Shown: positions 1 to 9,341 of the stretch, piece after piece
Layout: each line of letters begins with the position of its first letter
Numbering within the stretch: the stretch's first letter is position 1
Assembly (NCBI RefSeq): GCF_014076415.1
Contig: NZ_CP043568.1
Span: forward strand, 4,340,001-4,404,000
Direction of reading: 5' to 3'
Origin: Comamonas testosteroni
GTDB taxonomy: Bacteria > Pseudomonadota > Gammaproteobacteria > Burkholderiales > Burkholderiaceae_C
Length of the DNA: 64,000 nt
Program-made: the position numbers and the translations under genes
The notes under the pieces: model-generated
Told to the model about the DNA's origin: nothing
Seen by the model: only the letters and a program-made list of their open reading frames with translations
The model's database searches: none

Positions 1-66
1 AACTGGTCACTCATCACCGAACTGGCCCAGGCCACGCAGGCGCTGAGAAGCCCCCGAACGGCCTGA
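1..66 (+). CDS. 3' end of an unidentified gene
   Basis: An open frame runs in from the left edge and ends at a TGA at 64-66, giving a 21-residue tail that ends in SPRTA. A strong hairpin with a T-tract follows 29 bases later, which supports this being the real end of a plus-strand gene. Too little is present to name a family. Confidence 0.45.
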   Translation, partial: NWSLITELAQATQALRSPRTA

Positions 67-93
67 GCAGGCCAAGGCCTGATTCATAAAAAA

Positions 94-125
94 AGCCCGG
101 TCAACTCAAGCTGACCGGGCTTTTT
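94..125. terminator. Bidirectional intrinsic terminator
   Basis: A 9-bp perfect stem (gcccggtca at 95-103, tgaccgggc at 112-120) has an 8-base loop, an A-run on the left and a T-run on the right. It can end both the plus-strand gene entering from the left and the minus-strand cyd operon, whose last stop is at 140. Confidence 0.85.
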
Positions 126-139
126 CACGTCTTGGCGAC

Positions 140-280
140 TCAGGCGTCCGGCAGCGAATTGGTTCGCTCCAGAAGCTTGCGGCGCGTTGCCTCGTCATCC
201 ATCAGTTCGAACCAGATCGCATTGAGCACGGCAAAGGCTGCTGCCAGCGGCAGACCCAGCAACCAGGCGAAATACCACAT
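140..280 (-). CDS. cydX: Cytochrome bd oxidase small subunit CydX
   Basis: A 46-residue, single-span membrane protein beginning MWYFAWLLGLPLA and continuing to NAIWFE, which is the conserved signature of the CydX/YbgT family. The family stabilises the haem b595/d site of cytochrome bd quinol oxidase in the inner membrane. The start has an AAAGGAAA Shine-Dalgarno 4 bases upstream. It is the last gene of cydDCABX, 104 bases after cydB. The tail after the membrane span (MDDEATRRKLLERTNS) is charged. Such small genes are easily missed, but motif, ribosome site and operon position all agree. Confidence 0.93.
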   Translation of the reverse strand: MWYFAWLLGLPLAAAFAVLNAIWFELMDDEATRRKLLERTNSLPDA

Positions 281-384
281 AAGTTTCCTTTCATTCGGCC
301 CATCCAACGCATGGGCCAACAATATTCGAACTGCCCCTCGCACAGACTGAAGATCGCAGCATGGCGTCTGAGGGGCGTCCCATC

Positions 385-1539
385 TCAATACGAGTGGCCC
401 TGGCCGGTCACGATGGCTTTCACGTCCACCTTGCCTCGCAGCACCGAGTACACCCAGCTGGTGTAGGCCAGGATCAAGGGCAGGAAGATCAGCACGCAAA
501 CCAGCATGATGAAGAGCACGACATGGCTGGAGGACGAGTCCCAGACCGTCAGACTGAAGCGCGGATCGATGCTGGAGGGCAGGATCATGGGGAACATGGC
601 TGCACCCACGGTCAGGATGATTCCGGCAATCGCCAGGCCGCTTGCCAGCAGTGCCAGCCACTCGCGACGGCTGCGCAAGCCGGCAGCCACGATCAGCGGC
701 ATGAGCAGGCCGATACCAGGCACCAGCCAGAGCAAGGGATAGGACTTGAAGTTGGCCATCCATGCACCGGCCGCCACGGCTGCAGTCTTGTTCAAGGGGT
801 TGGAGGGACCGACGGGGTTGATCTCGCTGGTAATCACATAGCCGTTGATGCCCGTAGCCAGCCACAGGCCGGCAGCCGCAAACAGCAAGGTGGTCAGCAC
901 GGCAAACAGGCTGCCATAGCGGACCGCGCGGCTCGCGACTTCGCCATCGGTCTTGAACATCAGCCAGGCCGCACCATGCATGAGCAGCATGGACAGCGAG
1001 ACCAGACCACACAGCAGTGCAAAAGGCGTGAGCAGACCAAAGAAACTGCCATCGTAGTAAATGCGCATATCGTCACCCAGACGAAATGGCACGCCGAGAA
1101 TCACATTGCCCACGGCCACCCCGAACAGCAGTGCAGGCACCAGACCCGTGATGCACAGCACCCAGTCCCAGCGGTTGCGCCAGGCCGCATCTTCATGTTT
1201 GCTGCGGAACTTGAACGCCACGGGACGCAGGATCAGGGGTACCAGCACGGCAAACATGGCCAGGTAGAAGCCCGAAAAGGACACGGCATAGAGCTGAGGC
1301 CAGGCCGCAAAGATGGCGCCGCCACCCAGAATCAGCCACACCTGATTGCCTTCCCACACGGGTCCGACGGAGTTGATGGCCGTGCGGCGCTCGACATCGG
1401 TCTTGGCCGTAGCGCGCAACAGGCCCATGGCGCCGAGGTCGAAGCCATCGGTGACGGCAAAGCCCACCAGCAGCACGCCAAGCAGCAGCCACCAGATGAG
1501 GCGCAGCACGTCATATGAAATCAGTTCATGCAAGATCAT
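385..1539 (-). CDS. cydB: Cytochrome bd ubiquinol oxidase subunit II
   Basis: A 384-residue polytopic inner-membrane protein, the normal length for CydB. It pairs with CydA to oxidise ubiquinol and reduce oxygen to water at high oxygen affinity. Family-typical features include the N-terminal hydrophobic helix with RLIWWLLLGVLLVGFAVTDG, the segment GPVWEGNQVWLILGGGA around residue 60, and long alternating hydrophobic helices. An AGGAG sequence precedes the ATG. It begins 13 bases after the cydA stop, so the two are translated from one transcript. Identification is secure. Confidence 0.97.
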   Translation of the reverse strand: MILHELISYDVLRLIWWLLLGVLLVGFAVTDGFDLGAMGLLRATAKTDVERRTAINSVGPVWEGNQVWLILGGGAIFAAWPQLYAVSFSGFYLAMFAVLVPLILRPVAFKFRSKHEDAAWRNRWDWVLCITGLVPALLFGVAVGNVILGVPFRLGDDMRIYYDGSFFGLLTPFALLCGLVSLSMLLMHGAAWLMFKTDGEVASRAVRYGSLFAVLTTLLFAAAGLWLATGINGYVITSEINPVGPSNPLNKTAAVAAGAWMANFKSYPLLWLVPGIGLLMPLIVAAGLRSRREWLALLASGLAIAGIILTVGAAMFPMILPSSIDPRFSLTVWDSSSSHVVLFIMLVCVLIFLPLILAYTSWVYSVLRGKVDVKAIVTGQGHSY

Positions 1540-1552
1540 TTGATTGCTCCTC

Positions 1553-3142
1553 TCAGCTTTGGCCGCGTGCCAGCTTCTTGATCATGGGTTCGTAGAGGCT
1601 GAGGTGGGGTTCGCTCTCATGCTCGGGGCCCTTCTTGATGGCCTTGACCATCAGCTTGAGCTCGATAACCAGCAGCACGGTATAGATCAGCACGAAACCG
1701 GCAATGGTCAGCAACAACGTCTTCGCGCCCAGATTGGAAACCGCCATGGCCGTGGGCAGCACGCCCTCGATGATCCAGGGCTGGCGACCCAGCTCGGCCA
1801 CCACCCAGCCGCATTCGGCGGCAATCCAGGGCAGCGGAATCGAGAACACTGCGACCTTGAGCAGCCAGGGGTAGGCATCCAGTCTGTGGCGTGCAGCCAG
1901 CCAGAAGAAGGTGCCGGTCAGCACGATGAAGAACATGCCCAGAGCCACCATGATGCGGAAGGTCCAGAACAGCGGCCCCACAGGCGGCACGGTATCCATT
2001 GCCGCCTGGTGGATCTGCGCTTCGGTCGCCTTGCGCGGGTCATCCACATAGCGCATCAGCAGCAGGGCATAGCCAAGATTGGCGCCATTGTTCTCAAAGC
2101 GCAGGCGTGCCTCGGCAGGAATCTCGGCATCGGTCCTGGCCTTGCGAATGGTCTGCAACGCATCATAGGCGTCGATACCGTTGCGGATATTGCCCTCGGC
2201 GCTCTTGACCAGTTCGTTGATGCCGGGAATTTGGGTGTCCAGCGAACGCGTGCCGATCAGACCCATGACCCACGGGATGTGCACGGCAAAGTGGGTCTCG
2301 CGGGCCTCGCGATCGGGGAAACCAAAGGCCGTGAAGGAAGCAGGTGCGGGCTCGGTCTCCCACATGGCTTCGATCGACGCCAGCTTCATTTTCTGATGTT
2401 CGGATGACAGATAGCCGGATTCGTCACCCAGCACGACCACCGACAGCGAAGCCGCCAGACCAAAGGACGCGGCCACCGTCATCGAGCGCTTGGCCAGATG
2501 GATGTGACGACCCTTGAGCAGATACCACGCCGAAATGCCCAGTACGAACAGGGAGGCCATGACGTAGCCCGCCGACACCGTGTGCACAAACTTGGCCTGC
2601 GCCACGGGATTGGTGAGCACGGCAAAGAAGTCATTCACTTCCATGCGCATGGTCTGGGGGTTGAAAGTCGCCCCCACGGGGTTTTGCATCCAGCCATTGG
2701 CGACCAGAATCCATAGTGCCGAAAAGTTGGTGCCTATGGCCATCAGGCAGGTGACGATAAGGTGCTTGACCTTGGAGAGGCGATCCCAACCAAAGAAGAA
2801 CAGGCCGACAAAGGTCGCTTCCAGGAAGAAGGCCATCAAACCCTCGATCGCCAGTGGCGCACCAAAGATGTCGCCCACATAGTGGCTGTAGTAGCTCCAG
2901 TTCATGCCGAACTGGAACTCCATCACCACGCCGGTTGCCACACCCATGGCGAAGTTGATGCCGAACAGCACGCCCCAGAACTTGGTCATGTCGCGCCAGA
3001 TGGCACGGCCGGTCATCACATACACCGTCTCCATGATGGCGACGAGTATGGACAGGCCCAGTGTCAGCGGCACAAACAGAAAGTGGTAAAGCGCCGTTAT
3101 CGCAAACTGCAGTCGCGATAAATCGACGATATCGAGGTCCAT
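1553..3142 (-). CDS. cydA: Cytochrome bd ubiquinol oxidase subunit I
   Basis: A 529-residue protein that carries the quinol-oxidising site and haems b558, b595 and d of the bd-type terminal oxidase. It starts MDLDIVDLSRLQFAITALYH, a family hallmark in which His19 is a haem ligand. The diagnostic GRQPW sequence lies near residue 450. The length and the large periplasmic loop with KLASIEAMWETE match the long Q-loop (E. coli-like) class. The ATG follows an AAAGGA site. It is third in the cydDCABX operon, so the oxidase subunits are made after the CydDC exporter that its assembly requires. Confidence 0.97.
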   Translation of the reverse strand: MDLDIVDLSRLQFAITALYHFLFVPLTLGLSILVAIMETVYVMTGRAIWRDMTKFWGVLFGINFAMGVATGVVMEFQFGMNWSYYSHYVGDIFGAPLAIEGLMAFFLEATFVGLFFFGWDRLSKVKHLIVTCLMAIGTNFSALWILVANGWMQNPVGATFNPQTMRMEVNDFFAVLTNPVAQAKFVHTVSAGYVMASLFVLGISAWYLLKGRHIHLAKRSMTVAASFGLAASLSVVVLGDESGYLSSEHQKMKLASIEAMWETEPAPASFTAFGFPDREARETHFAVHIPWVMGLIGTRSLDTQIPGINELVKSAEGNIRNGIDAYDALQTIRKARTDAEIPAEARLRFENNGANLGYALLLMRYVDDPRKATEAQIHQAAMDTVPPVGPLFWTFRIMVALGMFFIVLTGTFFWLAARHRLDAYPWLLKVAVFSIPLPWIAAECGWVVAELGRQPWIIEGVLPTAMAVSNLGAKTLLLTIAGFVLIYTVLLVIELKLMVKAIKKGPEHESEPHLSLYEPMIKKLARGQS

Positions 3143-3173
3143 GGTCAGGTCCTTTCTCTCGGTACTTCAAAAA

Positions 3174-4898
3174 TCAATCGGAAAAACATATGGACTGCGG
3201 TGCCACAGCACTCAGCGCATCGGGCCGCAGCCTTGCCATCAGCTGCTCGAACTCAGGGGTCCCGCGCAGGGCCTGCGCTTTCACCTGTCCTGCCTGCAGA
3301 TACACAATGCGATCGGCAAGGCTCGCCTCACGCTGCCAATGCGTGGCAAAAATCAGCGTTCGCGCGCCGCTCTCAGCTGCCTGCTCCAACCGCTTCAGCA
3401 CATCGGCAGCAGTGACGGCATCCAGCCCCTCGGTCACCTCATCGAGCAGCCAGCAACGGTCGGGGCTCAGCAGCAGCCTGGCCAGTGCCAGCCGGCGCGA
3501 CTGGCCTCCGGACAGACCCAGGCCGCCTTCACCCAGCATGGTGTCAAGCCCCTGTGGCAGGGCCATGACGTCGCTTCTGAGACCCGCAGCCTGCAGGACG
3601 TCCCACAATTGCTCATCGTCGGCCTTGGCATCGGCAAGCCTCAGGTTGTTGCGCAGGCTGTCCTGAAAAAGCTCGGTTCGCTGTGTCATCCAGCTGCAGC
3701 TGCGGGCCTGAACCACACCTTCGTCCGGCTGCAGCTCACCCGCCATCAAATGCAGCAAGCTGGTCTTGCCTGCACCGCTGCTGCCGATCAGCGCCACGCG
3801 CTCGCCCTGGCGCACATTCAGGTCTATCGGCCCCAATTGACGAAGCCGGACAGCCTGCAGGCTGACGACCAGCTTCTGCATGGGCTGCTGCAGGCTCTCT
3901 GCCGCTTCGACCTTGGCCGCCAGCGGCGGAGCCAGCCTGCGCAGCGCCAGCCAGGTACGCCCGGCCTGCTCTGCCCCTCTGCGCAGAGCGGCAAAAGGCT
4001 CCATTGCCGACAGTGCCAGCAAAATACCCAGCGCAGCAACCGGCGCGTCGATGCGGCCCTGCTCCATCAACCAGGCCATCAGCAGCACGGATGCGCTCAA
4101 GGTAACGGCAGACACCGCACCATAAGCCAGGGCAGCGGCCGCTTCGGATTGATAAAGCCGCTCATCAGCCAGGGCGCTGCGCGCATCACTGTGCAGCACC
4201 TGTTGCACCTGGGCAGGCAACTGGCCCGCCATCAGCAGCTCGGTCTGGCCGGCAACCAGATCCACGGTCTGGGCACGCATGGCCTCCAGTGCCATGGCAC
4301 GGCGTACGACAGCCTTGCGGCTGCGCAGACCATGCCACAGGGCAATACCCCAGCCGGTTGACAACAGCCATGCCAGGGCCAAAAAGCCCAGCCACCAGCG
4401 CATGAATCCGTAGGCCAGAGCCGCCAGCAAGGCCGCGCCCAGCGCCGCTACGGCCGGCACCAGCAGGCGCAGATAAAGATTGTCCAGGGCATCCACATCG
4501 GAGGTCAGACGCTGCAACAGCCTTGCCGGGCGCTGCAGCAGCAGGCGGGCAGCCTGCGGTCGAGCCCAGCTCAGGAACAGTCTCTGGCGCAAAGCGGCCA
4601 GCACGGCCAGCGTGGCATCGTGGGTCACCAGGCGCTCGGCATAGCGGGCACCGGTGCGGCCCACAGCCAGCAGGCGAATGCCGGCCGACGGCATGAACAC
4701 ATCGAACACCAGGGCCGTAGCAGGCACCAACCCGGCCAGGGCCGTGGCCGTGATGAACCAGCCCGACAGGCCCAGCAATGCCATGCCCATCAGCACCGTG
4801 AGCGCAGCCAGGGCAGCACCGCCCAGCCAGAGATTGCGCGGTGCCATCTGGCCCAGCAGCTTCAGCATTTCGCGCATTGAGATGTCCCGTGTCTTCAT
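3174..4898 (-). CDS. cydC: Thiol exporter ABC subunit CydC
   Basis: A 574-residue fusion of an ABC exporter membrane domain (about residues 1-320, six predicted spans) and an ATPase domain. Visible ATPase motifs are Walker A (GSSGAGKTS), the signature LSGGQSRRLALAR and Walker B (CWLLDEVTEGLD). Note VTEGLD in place of the usual PTxxLD after the catalytic aspartate-glutamate. In this family CydC pairs with CydD to export cysteine and glutathione to the periplasm, which is needed to assemble cytochrome bd. Its ATG overlaps the cydD stop by 4 bases (ATGA), indicating translational coupling. Confidence 0.92.
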   Translation of the reverse strand: MKTRDISMREMLKLLGQMAPRNLWLGGAALAALTVLMGMALLGLSGWFITATALAGLVPATALVFDVFMPSAGIRLLAVGRTGARYAERLVTHDATLAVLAALRQRLFLSWARPQAARLLLQRPARLLQRLTSDVDALDNLYLRLLVPAVAALGAALLAALAYGFMRWWLGFLALAWLLSTGWGIALWHGLRSRKAVVRRAMALEAMRAQTVDLVAGQTELLMAGQLPAQVQQVLHSDARSALADERLYQSEAAAALAYGAVSAVTLSASVLLMAWLMEQGRIDAPVAALGILLALSAMEPFAALRRGAEQAGRTWLALRRLAPPLAAKVEAAESLQQPMQKLVVSLQAVRLRQLGPIDLNVRQGERVALIGSSGAGKTSLLHLMAGELQPDEGVVQARSCSWMTQRTELFQDSLRNNLRLADAKADDEQLWDVLQAAGLRSDVMALPQGLDTMLGEGGLGLSGGQSRRLALARLLLSPDRCWLLDEVTEGLDAVTAADVLKRLEQAAESGARTLIFATHWQREASLADRIVYLQAGQVKAQALRGTPEFEQLMARLRPDALSAVAPQSICFSD

Positions 4899-6628
4899 AC
4901 CTGCTGCTCCTCTTGCCGTAGCAGCAGTGGCAGCTCGATCACGCGATCCATGGCAGCGGCCAGCTGTGCATCGTGGGTCGCGACCAGCATGGTGCGGCCC
5001 CTGGCCAGATGGCGCAAGGACTGCGTGATCTGGGCCGCTGTCTCGGGATCCAGATGAGCGGTAGGTTCATCGACCAGCAGCAGTCCGGCCTGTGTCTGCG
5101 CGGCCATGCGCGCCAGGGCCAAACGTACCACCTCGCCACCGGAGAGGCCTGCGCCGCCCTCACCAAGACTTGCACCGGGACGATGCGCCAAGGTCTCGTC
5201 GAGTGCCGCCTGCTGCGTGGCTTCGGCAATCTGTTCGGGTCCTACAGCGCAGCGCCCCAGCGCGATGTTGCGCGCGGCCGAGCCGGCAAAGACATGGGGC
5301 AACTGACCCAGCCAGGCCATGCGCTGGCGCAGCTGTATTGCGCTGCGGGCATCAAGCGCTCGCCGATCGACTTCGATACGACCTTGCTGAACCGGCAAAA
5401 GGCCCGCAATCTGAGCCAGCAGTACGGATTTTCCGCTGCCACTGGGACTCCACAGCGCCACATGTTCGCCGGCCTGTATGTGCAAAGACAGTGGCGCAAG
5501 ACTGGAGTCACTGCCTGGTGCCTGAACCTTGAGTTCCGAAACGCTTACGGACACAGGCCGGCCAGGCGAGGAATGATCATTTTCCGGGAGTGCTGGTTCA
5601 GCAGCATGCTGTGCACCAACGATCTGCACAGACTGGGCCTGCATGCTCTGCAAGGTCTGCAGCGCTGCCTCGCCGGCGGCTCTGTCATGCCAGACGGCCG
5701 AGAGATCGCGCAAAGGCTCGAAAAATGCCGGTGCCAGCAGCAGCACGAACATGGCCTGACCCAGGCCGAGCTTGTCGCCCCAGGCTCCGAAATTCAGCGT
5801 GCCCAGCAGGTGAAAGCCTATATAGACGGCCACCATGGCCACGCCCAGCGCCGAGAAAAGCTCAAGCACCGCAGAAGACAGAAAGGCAATACGCAGCACG
5901 CGCATGGTGCGGGCGCGCAGATCTTCGGCATGCTCACGCAGCCGCTGGCCTGTCAGTTCCACGGCATGCAGAGCACGCAGTGTGCTCAGACCGCGCAGGC
6001 GGTCCAGCAAAAACGCATTCATGTGGCCCAGCTGCAGCATCTGCTCTTCGCTGGCCGCCTTGGCACGCCAGCCCACGATCGCCATGAAGAGTGGAATCAG
6101 CGGCGCGGCAACCATCAAAATCAGAGCCGCTACCCATGACTGCAAGGCCACGGCAGCCAGAATCACCAGAGGCAGCACACGCACACGCCACATCGCACTC
6201 TGGTAGCGCGCCAGCCACGGAACAATGGCCTCGGCCTGCTCGGCCATGGCGCTGGCGGCCTGACCCGAGGCAGGGCGGCTTTTGTCCAGCGGCGATGTCT
6301 GGGCCAGCGACTGCGCCACCTGGGCACGCAAGCTGCTGAGCTGTGCGCGCGCTGCACGATTGGCCAGCATGCCGCCATGGCCTTCTGCCCAGGCTCGCAG
6401 CAAGCCCAGCAGCAACACGCCAGCCGCCATGGGCCAGACGGCCGCCATGCCCTGACCGTTGGCCATGAGCTGTACAGCCCAGGCCAGCAAGGCTGCCTGC
6501 GGCAGCCATATCAGTCCGGCAAGCACCTGCCACACAGCTCCCGCGCTGGGGCGACGGATGACGCTCGCCAACTCGGCATGTGCTGTATCGACCTGATTGT
6601 CGGTGGAGGAAGAAGGGGTGTGCTGCAT
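4895..6628 (-). CDS. cydD: Thiol exporter ABC subunit CydD
   Basis: First gene of the cyd operon; 577 residues with an N-terminal six-helix transmembrane domain and a C-terminal ATPase domain. Motifs seen are Walker A (SPSGSGKSVLLAQ), signature LSGGEVVRLALARMA and Walker B (LLLVDEPTAHLD). CydD forms a heterodimer with CydC. The start codon has only a weak ribosome site (TGAG). The roughly 240 bases upstream hold a perfect FNR-type site and an 18-bp palindrome, so oxygen-responsive expression of the whole operon is likely. Confidence 0.92.
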   Translation of the reverse strand: MQHTPSSSTDNQVDTAHAELASVIRRPSAGAVWQVLAGLIWLPQAALLAWAVQLMANGQGMAAVWPMAAGVLLLGLLRAWAEGHGGMLANRAARAQLSSLRAQVAQSLAQTSPLDKSRPASGQAASAMAEQAEAIVPWLARYQSAMWRVRVLPLVILAAVALQSWVAALILMVAAPLIPLFMAIVGWRAKAASEEQMLQLGHMNAFLLDRLRGLSTLRALHAVELTGQRLREHAEDLRARTMRVLRIAFLSSAVLELFSALGVAMVAVYIGFHLLGTLNFGAWGDKLGLGQAMFVLLLAPAFFEPLRDLSAVWHDRAAGEAALQTLQSMQAQSVQIVGAQHAAEPALPENDHSSPGRPVSVSVSELKVQAPGSDSSLAPLSLHIQAGEHVALWSPSGSGKSVLLAQIAGLLPVQQGRIEVDRRALDARSAIQLRQRMAWLGQLPHVFAGSAARNIALGRCAVGPEQIAEATQQAALDETLAHRPGASLGEGGAGLSGGEVVRLALARMAAQTQAGLLLVDEPTAHLDPETAAQITQSLRHLARGRTMLVATHDAQLAAAMDRVIELPLLLRQEEQQV

Positions 6629-6730
6629 TTCTCAATTTTCAGTATTTACTGAAATTAACGGAATACTACTCTTCTTTTGACAATCATCATGACTTGATAT
6701 GCAAAAGCCAATTGCAGGACCAGGCCTACA

Positions 6731-6744
6731 TTGATACGCATCAA
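6731..6744 (-). promoter_or_regulatory. FNR/ANR-type binding site upstream of cydDCABX
   Basis: TTGATACGCATCAA is an exact match to the FNR/CRP-family consensus TTGAT-N4-ATCAA. It lies 103 bases before the cydD start. A further TTGAT half-site is at 6694-6698. A TATA-like element on the minus strand near 6697-6702 lies about 38 bases from the centre of the site, roughly the spacing of an FNR-activated promoter. The factor itself is inferred. Confidence 0.75.
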
Positions 6745-6759
6745 CTCCGAAGCGATTTA

Positions 6760-6777
6760 ACAAGGGTTAACCCTTGT
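6760..6777. promoter_or_regulatory. Perfect 18-bp palindrome, candidate operator
   Basis: ACAAGGGTTAACCCTTGT is a perfect inverted repeat with no loop bases, so it is more likely a protein site than an RNA terminator. It sits 15 bases upstream of the FNR-type site in the direction of the cyd operon. A TTGACA hexamer on the minus strand overlaps its outer edge. Confidence 0.45.
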
Positions 6778-6816
6778 CAAAGTCGTGCTTGAGCAACATC
6801 AAGCGAGCAAGCCGCC

Positions 6817-6845
6817 CATAAAAAACGGCGTCCGAAGACGCCGTT
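6817..6845 (-). terminator. Intrinsic terminator after the nitronate monooxygenase-like gene
   Basis: An 8-bp stem (acggcgtc at 6825-6832, gacgccgt at 6837-6844) with a CGAA loop is followed on the minus strand by a run of six T. It separates the flavoprotein gene from the cyd regulatory region. Confidence 0.85.
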
Positions 6846-6869
6846 GGCACAGAAAGATAGTGAACTGCC

Positions 6870-7826
6870 TCAGGCAACCAGCAGGCTGGCCTTGGCTTCG
6901 GCATATTCACGCTTGAGGCGAGCCACCAGCTCGGCCGTGGGCTGCACCTTGTCGACGGCACCGATGCCCTGGCCGCAGCCCCAGATGTCCTTCCAGGCCT
7001 TTTGCGCGCCGCCGCCAAAATTCATCTTGCTGGGGTCGGACTCGGGCAGGTTCTCCGGATCCAGACCTGCCGCACGAATCGACGGTGCCAGATAGTTGCC
7101 ATGCACGCCTGTGAACAGATTGCTGTAGACCACGTCGTCGGAGTTGCCCTCGACAATCGCCTGCTTGTAGGCTTCCACGGCACGCGCCTCGTCGGTGGCG
7201 ATGAAGGCCGAGCCGATATAGGCAAAGTCCGCACCCATCGCCTGGGCCGCGAGAACCGCTCCCCCCGTGGCAATCGATCCGGACAGCGCCAGCGGGCCGT
7301 CAAACCATTGGCGAATTTCCTGCACCAGGGCAAACGGGCTCTTCACACCCGCATGGCCGCCAGCACCGGCTGCCACGGCGATCAGGCCGTCGGCACCTTT
7401 TTCAATGGCCTTGCGCGCAAACTTGTTGTTGATGATGTCGTGCAGCACCACACCACCCCAGCTATGCACGGCCTGGTTCACATCTTCACGCGCGCCCAGG
7501 CTGGTGATGATGATGGGCACCTTGTACTTGGCGCAGACCTGCATGTCGTGCTCGAGACGGTCATTGCTCTTGTGCACGATCTGGTTGATGGCGAATGGAG
7601 CCGAAGGGCGATCGGGATGGGCCTTGTCCCAGGCAGCCAGAGTCTCGGTGATCTCTGCCAGCCAGTCTTCCAGCTGCTCGGCCGGACGGGCATTGAGCGA
7701 AGGCATGGAGCCGACGATACCGGCCTTGCACTGCTCGATGACAAGCTTGGGATTGCTGATGATGAAAAGCGGCGAGCCGATGACAGGCAAAGCCAGCTTT
7801 TTGAGGGCTGGTGGCAGCTTGGACAT
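6870..7826 (-). CDS. Nitronate monooxygenase / FabK-like flavoprotein
   Basis: A 318-residue TIM-barrel flavoprotein of the nitronate monooxygenase (2-nitropropane dioxygenase) and FabK family. Near the N-terminus it has LPVIGSPLFIISNPKLVIEQ, followed by the substrate loop GSMPSLNARP. The FMN phosphate-binding glycine region includes AAGAGGHAG and LSGSIATGGAV. Members oxidise nitronates using FMN and oxygen; others reduce enoyl-ACP, and sequence alone does not separate these reliably. The start follows GAAGGAGACAAC, a strong ribosome site. It is monocistronic, with a terminator after it. The downstream gene is the divergently controlled cyd operon, so no functional link is evident. Confidence 0.85.
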   Translation of the reverse strand: MSKLPPALKKLALPVIGSPLFIISNPKLVIEQCKAGIVGSMPSLNARPAEQLEDWLAEITETLAAWDKAHPDRPSAPFAINQIVHKSNDRLEHDMQVCAKYKVPIIITSLGAREDVNQAVHSWGGVVLHDIINNKFARKAIEKGADGLIAVAAGAGGHAGVKSPFALVQEIRQWFDGPLALSGSIATGGAVLAAQAMGADFAYIGSAFIATDEARAVEAYKQAIVEGNSDDVVYSNLFTGVHGNYLAPSIRAAGLDPENLPESDPSKMNFGGGAQKAWKDIWGCGQGIGAVDKVQPTAELVARLKREYAEAKASLLVA

Positions 7827-8069
7827 ATGTTGTCTCCTTCTTCGTTTTATGAATAAAAAAGGTCTGCAGCGTTGGTTCCAAATACGCTGTCAGCTCTTGT
7901 TTCAGAAGCAGTTCGAAGGGCGCCTCACTATTTGCACTCCTGTGCCGACGGTGAAGTCGTCCGACTGGCCTTTGGCCAGTTTCGCCTGCCATGGCGCCAC
8001 TCCCTGTCCCCAGGGCAACAGTTTTTGCTTTCTCTGTGTACGGAGGATCATCGTGAGGGGAGCGGCCGC

Positions 8070-8104
8070 AAAAAAGGCCTGAACGCGGTACTGCGTCAGG
8101 CCTT
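8070..8104 (-). terminator. Intrinsic terminator after the receptor gene
   Basis: A 12-13 bp stem (aaggcctgaacgc at 8074-8086 and gcgtcaggcctt at 8093-8104, with one bulged base) is followed on the minus strand by a T-run. It lies directly after the stop at 8111. Confidence 0.8.
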
Positions 8105-8110
8105 GGTTTC

Positions 8111-9241
8111 TTACTGCGTCACACGCCCGGCGGCATTGACGATGGACAGGTCCACATATTTGGATCCCACTTGCCCGGGCTTGAAGTTCACCCAGTAGCC
8201 GCCCAGGTCATAAGACTCCAGTCCGCGCAAGGCAGCACTCATTTTTTCCGGCGTCAGCGGCTGGCTGCGACGCATGGCCTCCACGATGACTTTGGCATTC
8301 ACAAAGCCTTCCATCATGGCAAAGCTCACCGGAACGTCCAGGGACTTGCCTGCAGCAATCGTCGCGTCGCGAAACTCCTTGTTGAGCTTGCCCGAGACCT
8401 TGTAGGGACTGGGCACCACCTGGGCAATCGACAGACCGCTCATGTACTCCACAGGAAGACGCTTGGCCAACTGCTCGATATCGGCCTCGGCCGTGGCATA
8501 GACCTGGGCGGTACCGCCCTCCATGCGATACGCCTCGACAAATGCCGCTGTGGCAGGGCTGGAAGCCACCAGGAGAATGGCTTGAGGCGAAGTCTTGGCG
8601 GCCCGCAGCTCCTGCACAGCCTTGCCCGAGCCACCTCGGCTCTTGAGCATGGCCGAAGCCACCAGCTTGGCCCCGCTGGGGTTCACGGCCTTGGTCACCA
8701 AGGCCGTCAGCTCCTGTGCATCGGGACGCTCCTCGAACACCAACGCCAGCCGCGTGATGCCGACGGTGGCCAGGTGGGTGGAAATCTTTGCAACCTGCTC
8801 GGCAAGCCCTGCACGCGTGGAGAACATCTGCGGCGATGCCAGCACTCGGGTGTCCGTGCTCTGATAGCCCACCAGCGGAATCTGCGAACCATCCAGAGCC
8901 TTGCTCTCCAGCAAGGCCGAGAGATTGCGATTGCCGAAATAGCCTGCCAGCACCACGGGCTTGGATTCGCTCAGCAGCTTGCGCGTCTTGGTCACGGTCT
9001 CTTCAGGGTGGCCCACATCATCGAGCACAGCCAACTCCACAGGTTGGCCCTGCACGCCACCGGCCTTGTTGACCTGGTCAAAGTACAGACGCATGCCCTG
9101 CGCATAGGCCCGTCCCTGACTGGCTTCAGCCCCCGACATCGGGGCCACCTGCCCAACCGTCCAGGCCTGCGCCACCAAAGCAGCACCTGCACACATCGCG
9201 ACCAAACCGACTCGCGCCAACACCCAATGCTTGCGATTCAT
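8111..9241 (-). CDS. Periplasmic branched-chain-amino-acid-type binding protein (orphan)
   Basis: A 376-residue receptor with a Sec signal peptide ending about residue 26 (GAALVAQA-WT). The mature start reads VGQVAPMSGAEASQGRAYAQG, typical of Peripl_BP_6 (LivK-like) type I binding proteins that capture amino acids, amides or aromatic acids for ABC import. No permease or ATPase gene is adjacent. It lies between etfA and the nitronate monooxygenase-like gene, each separated by a terminator, so it is probably transcribed alone. The ligand cannot be predicted. Confidence 0.88.
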   Translation of the reverse strand: MNRKHWVLARVGLVAMCAGAALVAQAWTVGQVAPMSGAEASQGRAYAQGMRLYFDQVNKAGGVQGQPVELAVLDDVGHPEETVTKTRKLLSESKPVVLAGYFGNRNLSALLESKALDGSQIPLVGYQSTDTRVLASPQMFSTRAGLAEQVAKISTHLATVGITRLALVFEERPDAQELTALVTKAVNPSGAKLVASAMLKSRGGSGKAVQELRAAKTSPQAILLVASSPATAAFVEAYRMEGGTAQVYATAEADIEQLAKRLPVEYMSGLSIAQVVPSPYKVSGKLNKEFRDATIAAGKSLDVPVSFAMMEGFVNAKVIVEAMRRSQPLTPEKMSAALRGLESYDLGGYWVNFKPGQVGSKYVDLSIVNAAGRVTQ

Positions 9242-9341
9242 TCAGAGTCTCCCTCTCCATCAATGCAGTGGGTCTGAAGCGCCCATGCAGCTGCCGAATT
9301 ATTGTTGATGACCTGACCTGTACGAGCCAGGCGCCCATGGA

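Noticed and set aside
361..1518. 385-codon plus-strand frame over cydB
   Set aside because: His/Gln-rich antisense product without recognisable domain; cydB on the other strand is certain.
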